Shown piece by piece: positions 15,850 to 19,814 of a stretch of 23,235 bases of DNA; the stretch's first letter is position 1, and every line of letters begins with the position of its first letter. Under the pieces are notes generated by a model. That model was given only the letters and a program-made list of their open reading frames with translations. It was not told the DNA's origin and searched no databases. The stretch spans positions 64,001 to 87,235 of the IMG/VR virus record IMGVR_UViG_3300020438_000001. One strand, written 5' to 3'. The translations under genes and the position numbers were made by a program. Origin of the DNA: a virus.

Positions 15850-16199
15850 ATATTTTTAAAGTGAGTTGTATCTGGTGCTATAAGCCCGTTATCATCCCAC
15901 TTATCTCTGTTTACAAAAAATTCCGCGAAATCAAACTGATCTTTCCACGGTTCTCTATTTTTAAGCCCCAATCCTGAAACTGCTGTGTATAATCTACCTG
16001 CTAATGCCCCAGAAGGATCATATATTTCCCATAATCTTCTAGGGGTACCATCACGCAATTCTTTCATGTAATGTATTGAAAGACCATGTTTATTTACATA
16101 ATCTCTTGCTATATCTTCGTTAACTACAGAAGACGATACCTGAAAGTTATTACACGCATGTGGTATTATCTCCTCAATTTTATTTTCTTCATCTGCCAT
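15840..16199 (-). CDS. Hypothetical 119-aa protein, first gene of the late operon
   Basis: The protein starts MADEENKIEEIIPHACNNFQ and includes SGALAGRLYTAVSGLGLKNR, which has a loose resemblance to nucleotide-binding loops but no true Walker pattern. No membrane segment is present. It follows the divergent intergenic region and its -7 box, so it should be the first translated product of the leftward transcript. Its TAG stop (15840-15842) lies inside the tRNA acceptor and position 8-9 region, so tRNA excision would cut the end of its coding sequence. The function is unknown. Confidence 0.72.
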   Translation of the reverse strand: MADEENKIEEIIPHACNNFQVSSSVVNEDIARDYVNKHGLSIHYMKELRDGTPRRLWEIYDPSGALAGRLYTAVSGLGLKNREPWKDQFDFAEFFVNRDKWDDNGLIAPDTTHFKNIAG

Positions 16200-16249
16200 T
16201 CACTTATGTTTTAGCTATAGTTATAACACTATATCTCTTAATTCAGATG

Positions 16250-16257
16250 CAAAGATA
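16250..16257 (-). promoter_or_regulatory. Late (leftward) promoter -7 box, TATCTTTG
   Basis: Read on the minus strand, TATCTTTG is an exact match to the Bacteroidota -7 consensus TAnnTTTG. It lies in the 120-bp divergent region, 51 bases before the ATG of the first leftward gene. The bases upstream are almost pure A/T, with no clear -33 TTTG. The same octamer followed by C (TATCTTTGC) occurs before the tRNA-like element and RNR gene on the other side of the window. The rightward transcript must also begin here, but no equally good box was found for it. Confidence 0.6.
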
Positions 16258-16319
16258 TATAAAAATAATCTATAAAATATAATTTTTTATAAAAAATATT
16301 TTTTAAGAGGTATTCAGAG

Positions 16320-16703
16320 ATGCAGACCATTATTGAAAACTCCCCCCGGTCAACAAAGAAGATTGAATCCCCCCACGTCGAAATTGATTTAGATCTATCA
16401 CCTTTTCTGAAGATAGATATGGTAGATACAATTCAACCTATCACTACTTCACAGACTGTTTCTACACCTGTTACTACGCAGGTGAAGTACACTAGTGTTG
16501 ATGGACCTTATACTCGTAAAAGAGATGGTGCATCAATCATGTACCTGAGACAGGATGAGACTGTAAGGTTCGACCCTGAGACAGGAGAGATGTTCGATGA
16601 CAGTAAGTCTAGAATGTTACTCTATACTCCGGAGAGAATGGAACAGTGCAAGGAGATACTATCCACTATAGGATACATCTACCGTACTGTTACAACGAAG
16701 TAG
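16320..16703 (+). CDS. Hypothetical 127-aa protein, first gene of the rightward operon
   Basis: The ATG at 16320 is preceded by AAGAGG ten bases upstream, one of the few Shine-Dalgarno-like sites here. The N-terminal half is Ser/Thr/Pro-rich and probably disordered (PITTSQTVSTPVTTQVKYTS); the C-terminal half looks folded (YLRQDETVRFDPETGEMFDD). No known motif or membrane helix is seen. As first gene after the divergent region it is probably expressed early and may act on the host, but that is inference from position. Confidence 0.7.
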   Translation: MQTIIENSPRSTKKIESPHVEIDLDLSPFLKIDMVDTIQPITTSQTVSTPVTTQVKYTSVDGPYTRKRDGASIMYLRQDETVRFDPETGEMFDDSKSRMLLYTPERMEQCKEILSTIGYIYRTVTTK

Positions 16704-16770
16704 TGGGAACTAACTATCCAGCCAGATAGAGTTCAGAAGTCATTATACACTTCTTTAATCAGTATGATAC
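16704..16770 (+). other. Two short hairpins after the first rightward gene
   Basis: Directly after the stop, CTATC (16714-16718) pairs with GATAG (16725-16729), and AGAAGT (16735-16740) pairs with ACTTCT (16749-16754) over an 8-base loop, the second being followed by TTTAATC. They may stabilise the mRNA end or act as a weak terminator ahead of the strong one at 16771. Confidence 0.4.
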
Positions 16771-16830
16771 ACCACTCATCCCTTGACTAAGCAACTACGG
16801 CTAAATTTGGATGAGTGGTTTCTTTTTTTT
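16771..16830 (+). terminator. Strong Rho-independent terminator (module A)
   Basis: ACCACTCATCC (16771-16781) pairs with GGATGAGTGGT (16809-16819) over 11 bp with a 27-base loop, followed by TTTCTTTTTTTT. It ends the transcript of the first rightward gene. A TTG-initiated frame beginning inside the loop at 16783 is open into the next gene but would place its first 34 codons over the terminator and conserved motif. Confidence 0.85.
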
Positions 16831-16855
16831 ATTCAGATCTATTTACCTTTACTTA
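16831..16855 (+). promoter_or_regulatory. Conserved post-terminator motif, copy A (candidate promoter)
   Basis: Directly after the T-run comes ATTCAGATCT then ATTTACCTTTACTTA. Copies B and C after two further terminators match it as ATTyArATCyA, three variable bases, then ACCTTTACTnA (the third variable base is G in B and C). The copy lies 30 bases before the next gene's ATG. Position after a terminator and before a gene suggests a promoter, but it does not match TAnnTTTG, so a different recognition factor is possible. Confidence 0.5.
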
Positions 16856-16884
16856 GTAAGGATATTAATTTAAAAGATAAAGAT

Positions 16885-17133
16885 ATGCATATTTTAGAAG
16901 ATGTGAAGTCGACACTTAAACACAGACAAGAGGAATTATTTAAACTAGGTAAGAAGGCTGAGACATTAAACTCTCTTACTAGAACATTGTTAGAGTCACT
17001 ACAAACACTCTTAAGAGAGGGTGATATGTCTTACAATTATGATGATAGAAAGCGTATGAAGGCTAAGACTGATGAGTTAATCTCAGGTATTAATGCTAAT
17101 CTACAGATAGAAGACATGATGGAAGAGAGTTAG
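16885..17133 (+). CDS. Hypothetical 82-aa coiled-coil protein
   Basis: The start is set at the ATG at 16885 (MHILEDVKSTLKHRQEELFK); upstream in-frame codons run through the terminator and motif. The whole protein appears alpha-helical and charged, with a heptad-like pattern (LFKLGKKAETLNSLTRTLLE) and a Lys/Arg patch (DDRKRMKAKTDELI), and ends IEDMMEES. No catalytic motif. The TAG stop lies in the loop of the next terminator, so coding and termination share bases. The function is unknown; a small regulator or adaptor is possible. Confidence 0.65.
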   Translation: MHILEDVKSTLKHRQEELFKLGKKAETLNSLTRTLLESLQTLLREGDMSYNYDDRKRMKAKTDELISGINANLQIEDMMEES

Positions 17134-17147
17134 TCTCTCTTTTTTTT
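17123..17147 (+). terminator. Rho-independent terminator (module B), overlapping a gene end
   Basis: AAGAGAG (17123-17129) pairs with CTCTCTT (17135-17141) around the loop TTAGT, followed by a T-tract to 17147. The last codons and TAG stop of the 82-aa gene form the 5' stem and loop. Confidence 0.82.
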
Positions 17148-17171
17148 ATTTAGATCCAAGACCTTTACTTA
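17148..17171 (+). promoter_or_regulatory. Conserved post-terminator motif, copy B
   Basis: The motif ATTTAGATCC followed by AAGACCTTTACTTA starts right after the T-tract, as in copy A. No ORF follows before the next terminator 56 bases on, so if it is a promoter it makes a short untranslated RNA. Confidence 0.5.
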
Positions 17172-17276
17172 ATTTTGGTAAGCTAGTTTAATAATCTAGT
17201 GTTGAGTATGTGTGTGTGAGACACAGTAAGGACAGTATTACGACCTCTGAGTAAATGTAAGAGTTTACTGTCTTTA
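17172..17276 (+). ncRNA. Possible small RNA between motif B and terminator C
   Basis: About 105 bases lie between candidate promoter B and terminator C without a credible ORF. They contain CTAG-flanked and GTGTGT-rich sequence (GTATGTGTGTGT, also found after motif C) and the terminator stem. If motif B starts transcription, the product would be a short terminated RNA. This is inference from the bracketing signals only. Confidence 0.35.
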
Positions 17277-17283
17277 TTTTTTT
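17228..17283 (+). terminator. Rho-independent terminator (module C)
   Basis: AAGGACAGTA (17228-17237) pairs with TACTGTCTTT (17266-17275), 10 bp including one G-T, followed by ATTTTTTT. An alternative inner hairpin AGTAAA/TTTACT (17250-17255 with 17264-17269) shares the 3' strand, so two exclusive folds are possible. Confidence 0.7.
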
Positions 17284-17308
17284 ATTTAAATCTATGACCT
17301 TTACTAAA
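17284..17308 (+). promoter_or_regulatory. Conserved post-terminator motif, copy C
   Basis: The motif ATTTAAATCT followed by ATGACCTTTACTAAA begins right after the T-tract, as in copies A and B. It precedes a leader of about 255 bases and the 241-aa gene. Confidence 0.5.
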
Positions 17309-17564
17309 GTGTGGTATGTGTGTGTATCATTCGTCTACTTGTATCTCGAATTACATTCCTATTCGTGTGTAAAACAACTCAACACTTAAAGAACTAAACG
17401 ATTTAACGAAAATAAGAGTACTCTTAGACACTGTATACTCATACACCTACCATTTTAACTAACATTTTAATCATTGTTATTACAGTATATTACTATATAT
17501 ATAGCCAAAGTTGTGATAACACCAAAACCGAAGAGTACAATGTGTAAACCGTACAAAAGAAACA
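17309..17564 (+). promoter_or_regulatory. Long untranslated leader of the 241-aa gene
   Basis: No ORF of note is present. ATTCG at 17329 and at 17361 can each pair with the single CGAAT at 17347, giving two mutually exclusive hairpins. A GTATGTGTGTGT repeat occurs near the start. Further on, TTG (about 17474) and TATATATA (about 17500) could form a second promoter. The length and alternative pairing suggest post-transcriptional control or high expression; none is proven. Confidence 0.35.
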
Positions 17565-18290
17565 ATGGATCAAAACAGAGTAAAACAATTCGTAGCAAAC
17601 TTACCAGAAAATGAATGTGCAGCTATCTCTTTAACTCGTATTAAAGACGACAAGAAAACAGGTGCAAAAACATTTCAAATAGAGTTTGGACAGAAATTAA
17701 CTGATACAAAAGTATCAACAGCTTCAGGTACTAATTTTGTACAACTAGCACAAGCGTCTAACCCTTCATTCTCTCCTTCTTCAGGTTGTAGAAGACATTG
17801 GTTAAACTTTATGGAGCCTGAGTTAAAACAGTATTTCCCTAATCTTGATATGAATGCAGTAAGTCAATTACCTATCAGAACAAGTTCAAGTGCAGGACCA
17901 GGAATATTTATTGGAGAAACTAGTCCGAGTATTACACATAATGGATTACAAAAGTATTACAGAATATGTGTGAACGAGGTGTTTGAATCAGATGCCAACG
18001 ATTATGAACTCAATAACATTGAGAAAGAGGCAAAGAAAGCAGGTGCAACAGGTAGATTCATCAAAGGTATGAACCCTGAAACAAATGCAGTAGAACATGT
18101 GTTCAGTAGAACATTATTGAAAGCTGCAACAAGAAATGAAGACGGTACATATACTAACGAGAACGGGTGGAAACACAACGAAATCGCAGAGTATGTGGCT
18201 GCTGATAATCCTTATCAAGACGGTGTTGTTGTCAACACTGAAACAGGAGAAATAACAGATGCTGTTACATCTCTCCCTTCATTATCTTAA
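17565..18290 (+). CDS. Unknown 241-aa protein, probably a well-expressed early product
   Basis: The protein starts MDQNRVKQFVANLPENECAA and is soluble, with Asn/Thr/Glu-rich sequence. It has a conserved-looking middle (SGCRRHWLNFMEPELKQYF), a C-terminal half with a GRFIKGMNPETNAVEH segment, and an acidic end (DNPYQDGVVVNTETGEITDA). The acidic tail and size would fit a single-stranded DNA-binding protein, but no OB-fold signature can be shown, so I do not assign it. It has its own long leader and is followed by a strong terminator, an arrangement seen for highly expressed, separately controlled genes. Confidence 0.75.
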   Translation: MDQNRVKQFVANLPENECAAISLTRIKDDKKTGAKTFQIEFGQKLTDTKVSTASGTNFVQLAQASNPSFSPSSGCRRHWLNFMEPELKQYFPNLDMNAVSQLPIRTSSSAGPGIFIGETSPSITHNGLQKYYRICVNEVFESDANDYELNNIEKEAKKAGATGRFIKGMNPETNAVEHVFSRTLLKAATRNEDGTYTNENGWKHNEIAEYVAADNPYQDGVVVNTETGEITDAVTSLPSLS

Positions 18291-18311
18291 TGATTAAACT
18301 GGCTGGAATAT

Positions 18312-18356
18312 GAACTTGAGAGTGTGTGATGCACTCTCTTGTTCTTCCTTTTTCTT
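18312..18356 (+). terminator. Rho-independent terminator after the 241-aa gene
   Basis: GAGAGTG (18318-18324) pairs with CACTCTC (18332-18338) around TGTGATG; outer GAAC (18312-18315) pairs with GTTC (18341-18344). The tail is TTCCTTTTTCTT. It lies 22 bases after the stop of the 241-aa gene. Confidence 0.82.
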
Positions 18357-18379
18357 AACAATAAAAAATATATAATCAA

Positions 18380-18613
18380 ATGAAATCAATTTTAAAACAC
18401 TTAATAGATACATTGTTTGTATCATTATTATACATCGGAGTAATAGTATTTCCATTATTTGTACTGTTAAATATCTTAGGTCCGTGTGACCTTGGTAGTG
18501 GAATAACAAACTTAGTAGCTATTATATTTGCAGTAATATTTACTATTGCGTGTAGACTAGCTATCAGAGAGGCAAGAATTAACCATAATCGTGGTGAAAG
18601 ATTCTTGTTTTAA
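18380..18613 (+). CDS. 77-aa two-helix membrane protein, unknown
   Basis: Two hydrophobic segments are seen: residues about 11-32 (TLFVSLLYIGVIVFPLFVLL) and about 42-60 (ITNLVAIIFAVIFTIACRLA), followed by a basic tail (REARINHNRGERFLF). Both ends are basic, so the termini probably face the cytoplasm. It follows a terminator and precedes the structured RNA region. It could be an early membrane protein affecting the host envelope, such as superinfection exclusion, but nothing in the sequence proves this. Confidence 0.68.
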   Translation: MKSILKHLIDTLFVSLLYIGVIVFPLFVLLNILGPCDLGSGITNLVAIIFAVIFTIACRLAIREARINHNRGERFLF

Positions 18614-18619
18614 AAATAC

Positions 18620-18689
18620 TGGAGCTTTATCTAATTGAGTGGTCGAACTCATTAGGACAGACAGGTTTGATCTCCTGTCTGTTGCTCCG
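18620..18689 (+). ncRNA. Candidate compact three-way-junction RNA
   Basis: Three helices fit with almost no unpaired junction: P1 TGGAGC/GCTCCG (18620-18625 with 18684-18689), P2 CTAA and TGAGT with ACTCATTAG (18631-18640 with 18647-18655, one bulged T), and P3 GACAGACAGG/CCTGTCTGTT (18656-18665 with 18674-18683). Only five bases (TTTAT) are free at the junction. The loop of P2 (GGTCGA) can pair over six bases with TTGATC in the loop of P3. The loops resemble tRNA D- and T-loops, but no anticodon arm exists, so it is not a normal tRNA. The function is unknown. Confidence 0.55.
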
Positions 18690-18712
18690 TACGATATTTT
18701 TAATCAGAAGAA

Positions 18713-18727
18713 TTGGAGCCAGGGGCT
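18713..18727 (+). repeat. Short hairpin repeat, copy 1 (TTGGAGCC...GGCT)
   Basis: TTGG is followed by AGCC-AGG-GGCT, a 4-bp stem with a 3-base loop. A second copy, TTGG then AGCC-TAG-GGCT, lies at 18927-18941 in the loop of the long stem. The two copies share the stem and position after TTGG. Confidence 0.5.
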
Positions 18728-18903
18728 ACATTTACTAATCAGGAACGATTAGCCAATATTTATATTGGGTATGTAAAGTTGGTCACGGATTACTCTTGAA
18801 TAAGAGTCCATTCTACGCATCTATAAAATTACTTTGATAGAGGCATGAATGAGTAATGTATTGATAGTAATTCGAATCCTCCGCACCTCTTTTGATTGAA
18901 TCT

Positions 18904-18970
18904 GTATGAGTCAGTAATAGTATTGCTTGGAGCCTAGGGCTTAGGGTTAACGCTATTACTAGACTTATGC
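18904..18970 (+). ncRNA. Long imperfect hairpin (17 bp) with repeat hairpin in its loop
   Basis: GTATGAGTC (18904-18912) pairs with GACTTATGC (18962-18970), and AGTAATAG (18913-18920) pairs with CTATTACT (18953-18960), with one bulged A at 18961. The 32-base loop contains repeat hairpin copy 2 (AGCC-TAG-GGCT) and the palindrome GTTAAC. It is not followed by a clear T-run, so it is not a standard terminator. It lies 37 bases before the next gene and could protect or process the transcript. Confidence 0.55.
18927..18941 (+). repeat. Short hairpin repeat, copy 2
   Basis: TTGG followed by AGCC-TAG-GGCT repeats the hairpin at 18713, with one changed and one shifted loop base. It sits in the apical loop of the 17-bp stem. 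Confidence 0.5.
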
Positions 18971-19006
18971 TTAAAATAAATGTTTAATTTAAAATAATAG
19001 AATAAA

Positions 19007-19270
19007 ATGGTAATAGATAATCATATAATATTATATTTGCTGATGTTTGTTTTTGGTGTAGTTGTGGGTATTTATATTATGACTCAAGTAGAAGCTGAGC
19101 AGAACGATAAATTAATGACTAACATTCTTGAAATGGACGATAACATTCAGACATATAAGGAAGAAGTAGATAAGCTAATTGTAGCTAAAAGAAATGTTGA
19201 GATAGAGCTCAAGTTATATAAAATAAAGGATGAACAGCTTAAAGAAGTGGGTAAATTCCTTGAATCATGA
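19007..19270 (+). CDS. 87-aa membrane-anchored coiled-coil protein
   Basis: One N-terminal hydrophobic helix (residues about 7-26, IILYLLMFVFGVVVGIYIMT) is followed by an acidic, heptad-like coiled coil (EMDDNIQTYKEEVDKLIVAK) to the C-terminus. The ATG is preceded by AATAGAATAAAA, the same A-rich leader as before the RNR gene, which may be the local ribosome-binding context. The stop overlaps the next ATG as ATGA. The role is unknown; an envelope-anchored scaffold is possible. Confidence 0.68.
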   Translation: MVIDNHIILYLLMFVFGVVVGIYIMTQVEAEQNDKLMTNILEMDDNIQTYKEEVDKLIVAKRNVEIELKLYKIKDEQLKEVGKFLES

Positions 19271-19494
19271 GTAAATATCAACATATAATCGATGAAATTT
19301 CACCTAAAAAGTGTGAAACAGTAACAAAACCAAGATCTAATTGGCGTGAAAAGGTTTATCCACCGCCAACAATCTGGGTTAGTGAAGAAACAGTAAAAAA
19401 AGAAAGAAAGTATGGCAAAAGAAAGCAAAAAAAAGAAAGAAAACAAGTGGAAAAGTTATGGTGTCCCCATTGCGGAACCATTATCAGGAAATAA
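19267..19494 (+). CDS. 75-aa basic protein with C-terminal CxxC knuckle
   Basis: The protein has a Lys/Arg-rich middle (KYGKRKQKKERKQVEKL) and ends WCPHCGTIIRK, a single CPxCG knuckle like half of a zinc ribbon; another Cys lies near residue 16. Basic charge plus a knuckle suggest nucleic-acid or protein binding, and dimer formation might complete a zinc site. It starts by ATGA overlap with the upstream gene and shares its last 83 bases with the next gene in another frame. The function is unknown. Confidence 0.6.
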   Translation: MSKYQHIIDEISPKKCETVTKPRSNWREKVYPPPTIWVSEETVKKERKYGKRKQKKERKQVEKLWCPHCGTIIRK

Positions 19495-19627
19495 GGACTC
19501 TGCATTTTTTGATATTGACCTAGATCCTCAGCGTAAAGAGGATGAATCTTATGAAGACTATAAGATAAGACAAAAACAGGTTAAAAAAAGAATAAAAATT
19601 CATCTAAGGGGTAAGAAAGTTAACTAA
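19412..19627 (+). CDS. 71-aa charged protein overlapping its upstream neighbour by 83 bases
   Basis: It starts MAKESKKKKENKWKSYGVPI and continues through an acidic and aromatic part (FFDIDLDPQRKEDESYEDYK) to a basic end (RIKIHLRGKKVN). The segment DESYEDYKIRQKQVKKRIKI looks like a conserved phage helix, which supports this frame downstream of 19494. The first 27 codons use the same DNA as the CPxCG end of the upstream gene. A later start is possible but no in-frame Met follows. The function is unknown. Confidence 0.6.
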   Translation: MAKESKKKKENKWKSYGVPIAEPLSGNKDSAFFDIDLDPQRKEDESYEDYKIRQKQVKKRIKIHLRGKKVN

Positions 19628-19633
19628 TTTAGT

Positions 19634-19641
19634 TATCTTTG
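19634..19641 (+). promoter_or_regulatory. Promoter -7 box for the tRNA-like element and RNR (TATCTTTG)
   Basis: TATCTTTG is an exact TAnnTTTG match and, with its next base, TATCTTTGC is identical to the late leftward box at 16257-16250. It lies just after the stop of the 71-aa gene, 46 bases before the tRNA-like element and 174 before the RNR start. A GTTAAC lies near the -33 position, a weak match to TTTG. Confidence 0.6.
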
Positions 19642-19686
19642 CTACCCTTTTGGAAACTCAACACTACTCAAAATACAATGTATTAT

Positions 19687-19779
19687 AGAGTAGGCAATGT
19701 TGGAATGTGCTTCAAAGAGAGAGTAACCATGGTGCTCGAAACAGAATTCTGTTTTTAGGTTCGACTCCTAGCTACTCTG
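19687..19779 (+). tRNA. tRNA-like element with long variable arm; possibly a decayed tRNA
   Basis: The acceptor AGAGTAG/CTACTCT pairs over seven bases (19687-19693 with 19772-19778), the T-arm is canonical (TTAGG-TTCGACT-CCTAG, 19755-19771), and AAACAG/CTGTTT (19739-19754) makes a class II-like variable arm. GAGTA/TGCTC (19721-19737) makes an anticodon arm with loop ACCATGG, giving CAT, but base 33 is C instead of T. The part between acceptor and anticodon arm is 27 bases, too long for a normal D-arm, with only a 3-bp GCA/TGC stem. Its class II arm does not fit a Met anticodon. It may be non-functional or have another role. Confidence 0.5.
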
Positions 19780-19814
19780 TAATACATTTATAAACATAAT
19801 AAAATAGAATAAAA

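Larger units (their letters stand above)
18690..19006 (+). other. Gene-free structured region between 18.69 and 19.0 kb
   Basis: No credible ORF lies here on either strand, but helices are frequent. A second junction-like fold has TACAT/ATGTA (18727-18731 with 18771-18775) closing CTAATC/GATTAG (18735-18752) and CCAATA/TATTGG (18753-18768). ACTCTT/AAGAGT pairs at 18792-18807 and AGAGG/CCTCT at 18839-18890. ATTACT and AGTAAT alternate in several copies and could pair in more than one way. The last part is the long stem listed separately. The region may be one RNA or several. Confidence 0.45.

Noticed and set aside
16783-16884. TTG-initiated longer form of the 82-aa protein
   Set aside because: It would begin in the loop of a strong terminator and cover its stem, T-tract and the conserved motif; the ATG at 16885 is simpler.
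18620-18890. Ordinary tRNA genes in the structured region
   Set aside because: T-loop-like strings (TTTGATC, TTCGAAT) occur, but no complete cloverleaf with 7-bp acceptor, anticodon arm and T-stem could be built on either strand.
18620-18970. Group I intron or hammerhead ribozyme
   Set aside because: No intron core strings with matching P7 pairs and no CUGAUGA/GAAA hammerhead core were found, and the flanks are not split exons.
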